Source: UBA6623 sp965248235 (GTDB taxonomy: Bacteria > Acidobacteriota > Terriglobia > Bryobacterales > UBA6623). Taken from it: a stretch of 64,000 nt of DNA. Below are positions 8,786-17,924 of this stretch, in pieces. The stretch is taken from assembly GCA_965248235.1 (NCBI GenBank), contig CBDFIU010000004.1, positions 434,001-498,000 on the forward strand. Reading direction: 5' to 3'. The notes beneath the pieces were generated by a model. That model searched no databases. It worked only from the letters and a program-made list of their open reading frames with translations, and was not told the origin of the DNA. The translations under genes were made by a program, and so were the position numbers. The first letter of the stretch is position 1; the number at the start of each line of letters is the position of its first letter.

Positions 8786-9628
8786 TTAAGCCTTTTCCAA
8801 CTCTTCCAATACCCCGGCCGTCTTCAGCTTGGCCTCGAACTGATCCTCTAGACGCTGCCGGAGAAAACGTCTCAGGTCGGCCGCGGTCACCGCGCTCCAT
8901 CCGGCGGTCTCGATTTCGCGCAACGATGTCGTCAACATTTGATTCGCAATATTTCGTGAAGCCGCAGAAATCGCCCATGCGTCGGGTCCTCGAAAATCCG
9001 CCGAAAACAACCCCGGATGAGCGCGTTCAAAATAGGCCGTCTCGGTGGAATCGAACGCCGCACCGCTCCGGATGCAAACATCAAGAGGCGGCAACCAACC
9101 TCCGAGCCTTACCGACCACAGCGAAAAGTACGTTAGCGCCGCCCACAGCCGCGCCTCGCCGGCCTCGGTCGGCGGAGCCGCGCCGTTTTCCGCGGGGATC
9201 GTCGGCGGCCCGGCACTCTCAGGCCCCCTGGCGGCCCCCGGCAAACCCAACCGAATCTGATCGAGAACCAACGCCACCAAACGGAAAAACGCGTCGTTCG
9301 GTTCCTGTTCCGGCAGCAGACGGTCGCAGACCTCGGCGATGTAGTCGAGCACCACTCCCGAAGCATAGTCGGCCCGCAGAAACAGCGGCGGTTCGAGCAA
9401 CTCGGAACGGTCCAAGCGCACTAGGTCGCGATTTTGTCGCTGGAAATAGAACAACCGAACGTGGGCGAGCCGTTCGAGCCCCGAGCCGAAAGGATTCTTA
9501 GGCCGTCGAGCGCGGCGAGCCACGCCCCGTAATTTCCCCTGATCCCTGGAAACGAAGCTGACAATCAAGTCAGCTTCCCGGTAGGGGTAAGTACGCAGAA
9601 CGAAGGCTTCGCTCTCGTGGGCCGACAT
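8786..9628 (-). CDS. recO: DNA repair protein RecO
   Basis: RecO helps load RecA onto SSB-coated single-stranded DNA in the RecFOR pathway of gap repair. The 280-residue protein starts MSAHESEAFVLRTYPYREAD, the standard entry to the N-terminal OB fold, followed by GKLRGVARRARRPKNPFG and the helical C-terminal part with LDYIAEVCDRLLPEQEPN. No zinc-binding Cys cluster is obvious. The region around residues 130-160 is Ala/Gly/Pro-rich and looks like a lineage-specific insertion. It is the first gene of a block running toward glyQ-glyS on the minus strand. Confidence 0.93.
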   Translation of the reverse strand: MSAHESEAFVLRTYPYREADLIVSFVSRDQGKLRGVARRARRPKNPFGSGLERLAHVRLFYFQRQNRDLVRLDRSELLEPPLFLRADYASGVVLDYIAEVCDRLLPEQEPNDAFFRLVALVLDQIRLGLPGAARGPESAGPPTIPAENGAAPPTEAGEARLWAALTYFSLWSVRLGGWLPPLDVCIRSGAAFDSTETAYFERAHPGLFSADFRGPDAWAISAASRNIANQMLTTSLREIETAGWSAVTAADLRRFLRQRLEDQFEAKLKTAGVLEELEKA

Positions 9629-9760
9629 CTAACGCAAACCAGCGTGCGCAAAGGTTCAGGATAACACGGCGTGGTTACCTCGGAATGGGCGAGGAGGGCG
9701 TCGAGAGCCAAGTCTGGAAGGGCGTCAAGTGCCGCGGAGAACGGGGGACGGCCCGTTACC

Positions 9761-9908
9761 ATGAATCCGCGGGTTCATGATACCGCCATGAAAATGGGAG
9801 GGAAGGCGTTCCTCTCGCCCTTTCAGGGCTCCGCCTGATTTGATTCCGTAACCCGGGTTCCGGCTTGGGCTCCACCCCGGGCTATATTCCTGCCGCCGCT
9901 TCGCGGCT
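9761..9908 (+). repeat. Dispersed repeat R1, copy 1 (extended form), in the 327-bp recO/tad gap
   Basis: The gap from 9629 to 9955 holds no gene. Its main content is this repeat. It begins with a palindrome (ATGAATCCGCGGGTTCAT), continues through TGAAAATGGG, then CGCCCTTTCAGGGCTC, a central stem built from CCCGGG on both arms, and ends CTGCCGCCGCTTCGCGGCTC. The whole 148 bp aligns with the reverse complement of 47059-47208, and the last 100 bp also with the two copies near 61.4 and 61.7 kb. Confidence 0.8.
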
Positions 9909-9955
9909 CAAGGCATTTGACGCCCTTGCCACGATCCAATAAACCACGGCAGTGC

Positions 9956-10411
9956 TCAGTTTGAGACCACCATGCGCGTGGTACTGCTCAGCTCAACGCT
10001 GCTGTTGGGGGCTACCAATTGCCCGGTCACAAACTGGAAGGGGTAGGTAAGGGTGAGTTCCAAGAAATCGCCGCGCTCGATGCTTGCCGGAGCCGGGTCG
10101 TCGTTCCAATACGAGTAGACGCCCATGACGTCGCTGTCCAACCCGTTTGGTGGTGCTTGTACTCCCACGACGGCCTCGATCTGTGCCGGTGTGATCGGGT
10201 ACAGACTCCCCCGCACCACCGAAATGCGTGCCGTCTGCCGAGTCACATGGGCCAGCGTGGAGTAGACCCACATCATACGGCCGAACTCCATCAAGGTCAA
10301 CACAACGACGATGAAGAAGACAAAGGACAATGCTAATTCGACCATCGCCGCGCCACGCTGTCCGCTCCGACGGCTGGTCACTCCGCGTGAAACTTGTTTA
10401 TCGAAAGCCAT
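9956..10411 (-). CDS. TadE-like pilus assembly protein (second of two)
   Basis: TadE-like proteins are minor pilin-like, membrane-anchored components of Tad/Flp type IV pilus systems. The 151-residue sequence has a basic N-terminus, then GAAMVELALSFVFFIVVVL with the Glu typical of this family's prepilin-like segment and a single membrane helix, followed by FGRMMWVYSTLAHVTRQTAR, and a beta-rich exported domain. The ATG at 10411 is preferred over a TTG nine codons upstream because it has a GGGGGGAA ribosome site. It lies 30 bp after another TadE-like gene and appears to be the last gene of this interrupted operon. Confidence 0.85.
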   Translation of the reverse strand: MAFDKQVSRGVTSRRSGQRGAAMVELALSFVFFIVVVLTLMEFGRMMWVYSTLAHVTRQTARISVVRGSLYPITPAQIEAVVGVQAPPNGLDSDVMGVYSYWNDDPAPASIERGDFLELTLTYPFQFVTGQLVAPNSSVELSSTTRMVVSN

Positions 10412-10441
10412 GGCTTGATTCCCCCCGCTCTTTGACAACTC

Positions 10442-10939
10442 TTACCGGACCCGCATGAAGGCCGTGTCGGTAACTACTATCGGATTCGGTATACCCGGCC
10501 ATGGCAACAACGGTTCAAAGGTTTGCTCAACCGAAACCACCGTGTAGGATCGCGGCGTGCCGTAGAGGCCGGTCCCGCCGTAAAAGCCGGTGCATTTGCC
10601 GGTGAAGCAATTGACTTCGGTCTTATTCGGGCAGTCGCAGAAGCGATCGGGAGTGGCGGTAACCGTATCGGCGTCCAGGGGGTCTCCCTTTTCGAGATCC
10701 TGGGCGTCTTCCTTGGCCACGAGTACCATTCCGGCGTAGTCGCCCGAAAAGACGACGTTCTGCGCGCCGTAGAACGCGCCGGTGTTTGACGCGTTGTCCA
10801 GGGTGATGGCGTGGTAGAACAGCCGAGCGAAATCGGTCGCTCCGGCCATCATCAGCATCAGCATCGGAACCGAGAGGGCCAACTCGACGGTTACCGACCC
10901 GGCGCGTCGTCTCTGATTGCCTCGCATATTGTGTCTCAT
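10442..10939 (-). CDS. TadE-like pilus assembly protein (first of two)
   Basis: This 165-residue protein has the same plan as its neighbour: a basic leader, GSVTVELALSVPMLMLMMAG with the family Glu and one membrane helix, ATDFARLFYHAITLDNAS, and an exported domain with a Cys-rich stretch (CDCPNKTEVNCFTGKC) that could form disulfides. The ATG at 10939 follows AAGGAG at a spacing of nine bases. The gene sits 64 bp downstream of the TadG-like fragment and 30 bp upstream of the second TadE-like gene, so these form one minus-strand Tad operon. Confidence 0.85.
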   Translation of the reverse strand: MRHNMRGNQRRRAGSVTVELALSVPMLMLMMAGATDFARLFYHAITLDNASNTGAFYGAQNVVFSGDYAGMVLVAKEDAQDLEKGDPLDADTVTATPDRFCDCPNKTEVNCFTGKCTGFYGGTGLYGTPRSYTVVSVEQTFEPLLPWPGIPNPIVVTDTAFMRVR

Positions 10940-11003
10940 CGATGATTTCTCCTTCAGCGAACCAATAACAAGAATCCAATCGTCAATCGCGGGCCGCTCC
11001 GGT

Positions 11004-11970
11004 TCATTCGAGCAACGTCACTCGATAGACGTCCGGGGTTCCGACCGCGCCCGGGTCGGGACCATCCAATTGACTAACGCCGGCCTCTCCGTGTACGTCG
11101 ATCGTGTCCGCAATCAGATAAGTCCATTCTCCGGCCGAGTTCGTGCTGCCACCATAGTCAAGGTGTTGCGAAGGCATGTAGATCGTTCCGGTGAACACCA
11201 TGTCGGCGTGTCCGATGATGTGGTTGCCGGCCGGAATCAAGGGCTGATCGCCGTCGGCCCAAAACAGGACGCCCTTCATCGGGTCGGCCGTCGGGGCGGA
11301 GAGTTCGCCTTGCACGCCGGCGCCGATGTCGATCGCGCGCCAGTTGTAGCCTGTGCCCAGGTCGGTGTTGTAAAACCCCACGCCGATTCCTTCGATCGCC
11401 GTATTGTTGCCGGTGATCTTCATGCCGCTGTTGAGAATGTAAATGCCCGGCTCGAAGAAGTGCGTGCCGCCCTGGAGTTGTAGCAGGTTGTCGTAGCGCC
11501 CGGCGGGCCAGTGGTAAGTGCCGTCGGCATCGCAGGTATAGGGTGGCCATGTGCCGACAAATTGTTGATTCACACTCTCGTTATTGCAGTCCGCGGCGTT
11601 GATCCGAACGCCGGAAGCGTAGGGAGTCGCCGGTATCGGCGGCGGCGTCATGCCCGCGAGTGGGTCGTCCATGTAAAGCGCTTCATCTTGGATCACCGGG
11701 CTGACACAGGAACTGTTGGCCTGAGAGTTGCCCGAGGTGCCGATCCATTCTTCGCTCGTCAGGCAAGTTCCGGCAGTAGTAAAAATGGCTCGCTCGTCGG
11801 TCGAGTTCACCATGATCCCGCAGTTTGCCGCCAAGACCCCATTGCCCACAACGGTCAACGAGTCTCTCGCCGTCGGGTTGAGCGCGACCACGCAGCCGTC
11901 GTAACCCTTGACCAGCCCGGCCACGGCGCGAGACTGGACGGTTGTGAACCCCGCACCCACAATGCCGAGG
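11004..11970 (-). pseudogene. TadG-like protein, C-terminal fragment cut by IS copy A
   Basis: The coding frame runs uninterrupted from the IS copy A junction at 11970 to a stop at 11004. It keeps only the surface domain of a TadG-like pilus protein: VQSRAVAGLVKGYDGCVVAL, then LTVVGNGVLAANCGIMVNS, a parallel-beta-like region, and a C-terminus with GTIYMPSQHLDYGG. The N-terminal membrane anchor is missing and is not found on the far side of the IS. The first downstream ATG or GTG would give a protein without an anchor, so this is treated as a remnant. The nearby N-terminal TadG fragment at 13133-14116 looks like a different paralogue. Confidence 0.75.
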
Positions 11971-13006
11971 GATGGGTATTTACTTGACTCAGGTATTGGG
12001 AAATAGCCCCTACATGTTGTGGTCGTCCGTAGCGCGTGTCGCGGTGCCTCCGACCAGCGATTTGTAGGGTGCCGGTGGCACGGCGACGGCCTGTTGAACC
12101 AGGCGGTAAAAGAGCTTGCCTCGACTTCTGGACTTGCGGCGGTTGAAGCGGAAGGCGAATTCGTCGAGGTAGGAGTCGAGATGCTCGTGACTGACCGCTC
12201 CTTGATGCGTGCCCAGTATCCAGCGCTTCACTAACGACACCACGCGGTGCACCCGGGGGAGCAGTTTCGAGGCGCGCGCCGGTTGCCCCTCCAGGTAGCT
12301 CACCTCGTGGCGATAGCCGTCGCCTTCGAGCGGTTCGTATCCCAGCCAACCGTCGGTATGGACCACGCTGCCGGGTTCGATCGACTCGCCGACGAAGGCC
12401 ATCAAGCTGTCCCCGGAGGCGTTGGGAATGGTGCGTATCCGAACCCGCCCGATGCCGGCACCATCTTCCTCGGCCGCTACTACAATCAGCGCCTTAGCGT
12501 CGGTTTGGCGACCGCGCACGCCCTCCTCCAAGCCTCCTAAGTAAGTCTCGTCAACCTCCACGCGCCCGCTGAGCCGATCGCGTCCGGGCCGCACCATGGC
12601 GCGCCGGAGCTTATGCAACCAAGTCCAGGCCGTTTTGTAGCTGCCCAGGCCCAACACCCGCTGCAAGCCCAGCGCGCTCGCCCCGTTCTTCTGGCTCGTG
12701 AGCCACCACATGGCTCGAAACCAACTCTGGAGGGGTTGGCGGGTGTCTTGAAATATTGTGCCCGCCGTTGGAGAAGCTTGATGCCCGCAGCCGGCGCACT
12801 CCAGCAGCGCTGTCCGCACCGCCCACGCTTTGTCGTGCCCGCATCGCGGACAACGAAAACCCTCCGGCCAGCGGAGTTGACACAGATACTCTCGACAGGC
12901 CTGCTCGGTGGCGAAACGCGCCTCGAACTCGGCCAGATTCCGAGGATAATCTTCCATTTCCCCGATCCTACATCTTGTGGTCACCTGAGTCAAGTCAATA
13001 CCAATC
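11971..13006 (-). mobile_element. IS1595-like insertion sequence, copy A (1036 bp)
   Basis: This is a full-length element with terminal inverted repeats beginning GATGGGTATTTACTTGACTC. The right terminus here has one changed base (CCAATC instead of CCCATC). The flanks are TGCCGAGG on the left and AAAAGTTC on the right, so there is no target duplication. This means the element did not simply insert here; a deletion or recombination followed. The transposase is on the minus strand, opposite to copy B 1.1 kb away. Confidence 0.93.
12010..12957 (-). CDS. IS1595-family transposase (ISXO2-like), copy A
   Basis: The 315-residue enzyme cuts and joins the ends of its own IS. An N-terminal zinc ribbon (CPRCGHDKAW ... 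CAGCGHQ) is followed by the ISXO2-like catalytic domain with the acidic residues in VEVDETYLGG and VVHTDGWLGY, and a C-terminal segment SLVKRWILGTHQGAVSHEH that carries the third active-site region. The start is taken at MEDYPRNLAEFEARF. The frame is open back into the terminal repeat, so a slightly longer product is possible. It is identical or nearly so to copies B, C and E. Confidence 0.92.
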   Translation of the reverse strand: MEDYPRNLAEFEARFATEQACREYLCQLRWPEGFRCPRCGHDKAWAVRTALLECAGCGHQASPTAGTIFQDTRQPLQSWFRAMWWLTSQKNGASALGLQRVLGLGSYKTAWTWLHKLRRAMVRPGRDRLSGRVEVDETYLGGLEEGVRGRQTDAKALIVVAAEEDGAGIGRVRIRTIPNASGDSLMAFVGESIEPGSVVHTDGWLGYEPLEGDGYRHEVSYLEGQPARASKLLPRVHRVVSLVKRWILGTHQGAVSHEHLDSYLDEFAFRFNRRKSRSRGKLFYRLVQQAVAVPPAPYKSLVGGTATRATDDHNM

Positions 13007-13132
13007 AAAAGTTCTTAGTTCTGGACAGGAGTCCTAAAGTAGGTTCTAATGGTCTTACGATATAGACCCTAGAGAGCTGTGTAGCTGTACGAGTATTGTC
13101 CCCTCGACCTAACCTGCCCAAGGTGATCGATA

Positions 13133-14116
13133 ATGCCCCGATGGAACGCTGACCTGCATACCAAGAGCGCCACGCCTCGCCCACGAAACGGATTTGTTTT
13201 TATTACCGTCGCCCTGGCCGCCGTCGTGTTGTTCGGCATGCTGGGGTTGTGTTTTGACTTGGGGCGAATGTACATCGCCCGCAACGAGTTGCAGACCTAC
13301 GTCGATTCCGCCGCGCTAATGGCGGCGATGGAATTAGATGGGACCGACCAGGGGATTCTCGAAGCCATCGCTCAAGGGGAAAACGGCCTCAATACCTGGA
13401 ACTTCGGCACATCGCTGATCGACCCGGGCCGCGTCACCGTCACTTTTTCCACCGAGGCTTATGGAACGTACACGGATGCCGGTAACCTGCCGTCGCCACC
13501 CATCGGTTTTGGATTCGCGCAGGTGGAAGCCGAGACGAACCTTCCGATGTTCTTCATCCCGGTGTTTCAAGGGCTGGGCGGAAGCTCGAACGGCGTCAGC
13601 TTCACCTCGCCGCGAGTACCCGCGCTGGCGGCGGCCGGCCGGGTTGGCTTGAACGTGATCGAGTGGGGACTGATTCCCTACGCGCCGAGGGCCCATTTGG
13701 ACCCTTCCCAGCCTCTCACGTGCCCACCCATTCCGGGCCCCGGCGATCCGTTTGGATTTACCCCTTCCTTGCCGGGTCAGCGTGGTTCGATCGTGACAAT
13801 GCGATACCCCCCGCCCGGCCAGCAGTCACCGCAGAACGTTTGTCCCGACGACCTGACGGCAAACTTCGCCGAGAACCCCGACAGCCAATATCGAGGTTTC
13901 ATTAACATCGGAGCCGGCAACGCGGACTTTATTAACAACGCGATCATCGGCGGCATCCAAAATTCGGGGCTGACTTCGTGTCAAGACGCAGAGTGGGTGC
14001 CCGGGCAAATGGCGAGCGTCGAGAACAGAGCCTTGGAAACCCGTATTTCCGCCGATCTGGACCGCCGAAAGGGGATCTACTATGAGCAATATTACGATGC
14101 CCAGAAAAAAAAGGAG
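13133..14116 (+). pseudogene. TadG-like protein, N-terminal fragment cut by IS copy B
   Basis: A good start (ATG with AAGGTG seven bases upstream) leads into RNGFVFITVALAAVVLFG, the membrane anchor of TadG/TadE-like proteins, then CFDLGRMYIARNELQTYVDS AALMAAMELDG, which is the classic region after the anchor. The exported part reaches about residue 328 before IS copy B begins. The last residues of the open frame come from the IS itself. The 3' end of the gene is not present to the right of copy B. The 126 bp upstream (13007-13132) have no gene and could contain the promoter. Confidence 0.75.
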
Positions 14117-15152
14117 GATGGGTATTTACTTGACTCAGGTGACCACAAGATGTAGGATCGGGGAAATGGAAGATTATCCTCGGAATCTGGCCGAGTTCGA
14201 GGCGCGTTTCGCCACCGAGCAGGCCTGTCGAGAGTATCTGTGTCAACTCCGCTGGCCGGAGGGTTTTCGTTGTCCGCGATGCGGGCACGACAAAGCGTGG
14301 GCGGTGCGGACAGCGCTGCTGGAGTGCGCCGGCTGCGGGCATCAAGCTTCTCCAACGGCGGGCACAATATTTCAAGACACCCGCCAACCCCTCCAGAGTT
14401 GGTTTCGAGCCATGTGGTGGCTCACGAGCCAGAAGAACGGGGCGAGCGCGCTGGGCTTGCAGCGGGTGTTGGGCCTGGGCAGCTACAAAACGGCCTGGAC
14501 TTGGTTGCATAAGCTCCGGCGCGCCATGGTGCGGCCCGGACGCGATCGGCTCAGCGGGCGCGTGGAGGTTGACGAGACTTACTTAGGAGGCTTGGAGGAG
14601 GGCGTGCGCGGTCGCCAAACCGACGCTAAGGCGCTGATTGTAGTAGCGGCCGAGGAAGATGGTGCCGGCATCGGGCGGGTTCGGATACGCACCATTCCCA
14701 ACGCCTCCGGGGACAGCTTGATGGCCTTCGTCGGCGAGTCGATCGAACCCGGCAGCGTGGTCCATACCGACGGTTGGCTGGGATACGAACCGCTCGAAGG
14801 CGACGGCTATCGCCACGAGGTGAGCTACCTGGAGGGGCAACCGGCGCGCGCCTCGAAACTGCTCCCCCGGGTGCACCGCGTGGTGTCGTTAGTGAAGCGC
14901 TGGATACTGGGCACGCATCAAGGAGCGGTCAGTCACGAGCATCTCGACTCCTACCTCGACGAATTCGCCTTCCGCTTCAACCGCCGCAAGTCCAGAAGTC
15001 GAGGCAAGCTCCTTTACCGCCTGGTTCAACAGGCCGTCGCCGTGCCACCGGCACCCTACAAATCGCTGGTCGGAGGCACCGCGACACGCGCTACGGACGA
15101 CCACAACATGTAGGGGCTATTTCCCAATACCTGAGTCAAGTAAATACCCATC
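14117..15152 (+). mobile_element. IS1595-like insertion sequence, copy B (1036 bp)
   Basis: This full-length element is oriented opposite to copy A, with both terminal repeats intact. The flanking octamers are AAAAGGAG on the left and CTAATCTT on the right, so no target duplication is present. A simple inversion between A and B is also not supported, because exchanging flanks does not restore matching octamers. The likely history is insertion followed by loss of adjoining DNA, which removed the rest of the TadG-like gene on its left. Confidence 0.93.
14166..15113 (+). CDS. IS1595-family transposase, copy B
   Basis: This is a 315-residue transposase with the same zinc ribbon and catalytic segments as copy A. 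The only difference noticed is one Leu in place of Phe near the C-terminus (GKLLYRL instead of GKLFYRL). The frame is open upstream through the terminal repeat into the interrupted TadG-like gene, but the natural start is MEDYPRN. It should be functional. Confidence 0.92.
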   Translation: MEDYPRNLAEFEARFATEQACREYLCQLRWPEGFRCPRCGHDKAWAVRTALLECAGCGHQASPTAGTIFQDTRQPLQSWFRAMWWLTSQKNGASALGLQRVLGLGSYKTAWTWLHKLRRAMVRPGRDRLSGRVEVDETYLGGLEEGVRGRQTDAKALIVVAAEEDGAGIGRVRIRTIPNASGDSLMAFVGESIEPGSVVHTDGWLGYEPLEGDGYRHEVSYLEGQPARASKLLPRVHRVVSLVKRWILGTHQGAVSHEHLDSYLDEFAFRFNRRKSRSRGKLLYRLVQQAVAVPPAPYKSLVGGTATRATDDHNM

Positions 15153-15207
15153 CTAATCTTTATCACGGTTGGAGCGATTCCGCCCTCGCTGATACGATTA
15201 CAAGTAC

Positions 15208-16155
15208 ATGGGTAGCCTTGCCTTCACCGCACCGACAGCGCAAGAACTCGGGGAAGAGCGATTTTTCCCGGATATGCCGAAGGCCCCCGATGACCTCGGC
15301 GTGAACCCGAACATCCTGGTCGACTTGATGCTCATGCTGGACCAATTGGGTCCCGCCATCGTTTCAAACTCGCAGATCTTTCTCTACGGCTCGACGGGAA
15401 ACGGCAAAACGAGCATCGCCGAACGGTTGGTGCGAGTTTACACTGACTCGGTCTACGTGCCCTACGCTATCGAAATCCAAGGCCAGATCGTCAATATTTT
15501 CGATACCGTCGTCCATAAGCCGCTTGAGCCCGAAGAAAACGCCGATCGACGCTGGATTCGCTGCGACCGTCCCTGCATCGCCGTCGGTGGCGAAATGGTG
15601 AAGGAAATGCTCGAGCTGCGCTACGAAGACACGCTCGGGTACTACACCGCCCCGCTGCAGATGAAGGCCAACAACGGCATGTTCATCATCGATGACTTCG
15701 GCCGTCAGATGATGAACCCGCGCGACCTGCTCAACCGCTGGGTCGTGCCGCTCGATCGCCGTCTCGACTTTCTCTCGCTGCGTACCGGTGTCACGTTCCC
15801 GGTGCCCTTCGAAACGTTGGTCGTATTTTCCACCAACCTCGACCCCCGTCAGCTCGCTGACGAGGCGTTCCTGCGCCGCATTCAAAACAAGATCAAGATC
15901 GACGTCGTTTCCCCGGAAATCTTCGACGGCATCTTGAAGATGGTTTGCGAAAAAGAGGGTGTGCCTTATACCCAAGAAGCGTCCGCTTATGCCCAAGAGC
16001 GTTGCAAGGTGAACAGCCGCACCGCCGTCTTGCGCGCCTGCTATCCGCGCGATATCGTCGCGATTTCCAAGAATATCGCCGACTATGAAGACCACGCACC
16101 GCGATTGGACAAGGAAAGCATCGACCGCGCTATTGAGCTCTACTTCGCTCGATAG
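15208..16155 (+). CDS. AAA-type ATPase of the Tad/pilus locus, probably shortened
   Basis: This cytoplasmic ATPase of 315 residues has Walker A LYGSTGNGKTS near residue 90, Walker B-like MFIIDDFGRQ near 175, and a segment LRRIQNKIKID near 230 typical of the AAA sensor region. The block LDQLGPA just before Walker A and the VYVPYAIEIQGQI segment are typical of an ATPase family often found beside Tad-like pilus genes. From memory, that family carries about 120 residues of winged-helix between an N-terminal PKAPDDLG-like part and the LDQLGPA block; here these two parts are directly joined, so an internal loss is suspected. The start is an ATG at 15208 with no strong ribosome site, 56 bp after IS copy B. 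Confidence 0.7.
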   Translation: MGSLAFTAPTAQELGEERFFPDMPKAPDDLGVNPNILVDLMLMLDQLGPAIVSNSQIFLYGSTGNGKTSIAERLVRVYTDSVYVPYAIEIQGQIVNIFDTVVHKPLEPEENADRRWIRCDRPCIAVGGEMVKEMLELRYEDTLGYYTAPLQMKANNGMFIIDDFGRQMMNPRDLLNRWVVPLDRRLDFLSLRTGVTFPVPFETLVVFSTNLDPRQLADEAFLRRIQNKIKIDVVSPEIFDGILKMVCEKEGVPYTQEASAYAQERCKVNSRTAVLRACYPRDIVAISKNIADYEDHAPRLDKESIDRAIELYFAR

Positions 16156-16247
16156 ATTCCAGGACGCCGGCGAGCCGTGCCGGTTTTCGTATCAACATGG
16201 CCGTCTTCCTCGACGTTTCCGCCGACCGATGCCCCGTTCGGCTGCGA

Positions 16248-16253
16248 TATAAT
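16248..16253 (+). promoter_or_regulatory. Candidate -10 element for the redoxin/UGSC genes
   Basis: A perfect TATAAT hexamer lies 29 bases upstream of the redoxin-fusion start codon at 16283. No convincing -35 hexamer is visible 16-18 bases upstream, so this rests on the -10 match and position only. Confidence 0.3.
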
Positions 16254-16282
16254 CGCATCCAACCGGTTTATCCGGGTCCGCG

Positions 16283-17902
16283 ATGCCGGCTCAACAAACC
16301 CAGGCTCCTCCCTTCTCGCTGTCCAGCCTGGACGGCGCCACGTGGAACCTAACCAGCGAAACCGCCGGCCGGCCGGTCGTCCTATTCTTCTTCGAAACCG
16401 ACTGCCCATCCTGCCGTCTCGCGGTTCCCTACCTGAAAAGACTCGCTGATTGGCTCGGAGACACCGCGGCGGTCGTCGGCATCTCGCAAGACCCCGCCGA
16501 CGTCACACGCGAAGTCGTCTCGCGGCTGGGCATGCATTTCCCAATCCTGCTCGACGCCGATCTCTCCGTCTCGCGTCTCTACGACCCACTCGCGGTTCCG
16601 ACCCTTTTTCTGTTAGACGGCGACGGTCGAATTCTTCGACATCACACGGGATTCGAGAAAGCGGCCTTTAACGACTGGGCGAGCGAACTCGCCACACTGC
16701 TGGGCAAGCAGACCACGAAAATCGCCGACCCCCACGACGGCGCCCCCGCAAGCAAACCGGGCTGTGTTTCGCGCCATCGCGAAGAGACGACCCCGGGCGA
16801 GGCGGCCCCGGCACTCGATCTCTACGCCGAAGACGGCCTGCCGGCAACCCGCATCGAGGTGAGCGGGGATCGCGACTTGTTCGATGCTTGCGTCGCGGAA
16901 GGCTTCGCCGATCCCTTACCGATCGTGCCCCCGACCCTGGAACGCGTCGAGCGAATGATCGAGGCTTCCGGTCTTCCTCCGACCCGCGTCATCGCCCAAG
17001 TTCCGCCCAATTACGGTTTCGCGACCGTCGAAAAGGTCGCGGCCAACGCCGTCATGGCGGGCTGCCGGCCGGAGATGATGCCGGTCTTGATGACGGCGCT
17101 GCGGGCGGCGTGCGAAGAGCGATTCAACCTCCACGGAGTGCAAGGAACCACCCACATCGCCGCGCCGCTCATGATCGTCAATGGTCCGGTTCGTCGGGAA
17201 CTCGATTTCGTCTCCGGTCGCGGCGTCTTCAGCAATACCGCTCACGCCAACAGCAGTTTGGGACGCGCCTTGCAGTTGATCTTGAGCAACCTCGGCGGCG
17301 CGCGCCCCGGCGAAATCGACATGTCGACGTTGGGCAATCCGGGCCGCTTCAGTTATTGCATCGCCGAAAACGAAGAGCGTAGTCCTTGGGAACCGCTGCA
17401 TGTCGAGCGCGGTTTCGACGGGGATGCCGGCGCGGTGACGATGTTTGCCGCCGAACCACCGCGTTCGGTAAGCGATCACAACGCCCGCCACGCCCGCGGC
17501 GTCTTGCGCACCATTTCCCACACCTTGGCGACCATCTGGACATTGCGAATCTGCCGCGCCCACGAGGCGCTCGTCATCATCGGTCTCGAGCACGCGGCCA
17601 CGATTGCCCGCGACGGCCTGTCGAAAACAGACGTCCGCCGGTTTCTGTTTGACCATACAGGCGTGCCGTTGCGGTTGTACGAAGGCGAAGGCGATGACGA
17701 CGGCGAAGGGACTCAGGCAAAGGCCCGCTACGAAGAAATCGTCATCGACGGCGAGCCCTGCTACCGCAAGTTCGCTCGCCCGGAGGCAATTCATCTCATG
17801 GTTGCCGGCGGTGACGCCGGGAAGTTTTCGGCCGTATTGGGCTCGTGGGCCGCCGGTCCTCGCGGCAGTCAAATGGTGACCTACCCGATCGCTCGCGAGT
17901 AA
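16283..17902 (+). CDS. Redoxin domain fused to a large unassigned domain; partner of the UGSC selenoprotein
   Basis: Residues 1-150 are a thioredoxin-fold redoxin of the AhpC/TlpA type: FSLSSLDGATWNLTSETAGR, VVLFFFETDCPSCRLAVPYL with a CPSC redox pair near residue 39, then VVGISQDPADV and VPTLFLLDGDGRI. No signal peptide is seen, so it is probably cytoplasmic. After a linker, residues about 195-539 form a second domain I cannot name, with PLPIVPPTLERVERMIEASG, VAANAVMAGCRPEMMPVLM, HIAAPLMIVNGPVRRELDF and NTAHANSSLGRALQLILSNL. The next gene begins 22 bp later and encodes a UGSC selenoprotein, so the two are very likely cotranscribed and may act together in thiol or selenol redox chemistry. The substrate is unknown. 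Confidence 0.75.
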   Translation: MPAQQTQAPPFSLSSLDGATWNLTSETAGRPVVLFFFETDCPSCRLAVPYLKRLADWLGDTAAVVGISQDPADVTREVVSRLGMHFPILLDADLSVSRLYDPLAVPTLFLLDGDGRILRHHTGFEKAAFNDWASELATLLGKQTTKIADPHDGAPASKPGCVSRHREETTPGEAAPALDLYAEDGLPATRIEVSGDRDLFDACVAEGFADPLPIVPPTLERVERMIEASGLPPTRVIAQVPPNYGFATVEKVAANAVMAGCRPEMMPVLMTALRAACEERFNLHGVQGTTHIAAPLMIVNGPVRRELDFVSGRGVFSNTAHANSSLGRALQLILSNLGGARPGEIDMSTLGNPGRFSYCIAENEERSPWEPLHVERGFDGDAGAVTMFAAEPPRSVSDHNARHARGVLRTISHTLATIWTLRICRAHEALVIIGLEHAATIARDGLSKTDVRRFLFDHTGVPLRLYEGEGDDDGEGTQAKARYEEIVIDGEPCYRKFARPEAIHLMVAGGDAGKFSAVLGSWAAGPRGSQMVTYPIARE

Positions 17903-17924
17903 GGTGATCTCAAGAAGGAGAATC

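Noticed and set aside
14117..14155. Last residues of the TadG-like open frame as a natural C-terminus
   Set aside because: They are encoded by the terminal repeat of IS copy B.
11971..15152. Simple inversion of the DNA between IS copies A and B
   Set aside because: Swapping flanks does not produce matching target octamers (TGCCGAGG, AAAAGTTC, AAAAGGAG and CTAATCTT share no pairs, direct or reversed), so more than an inversion is needed.
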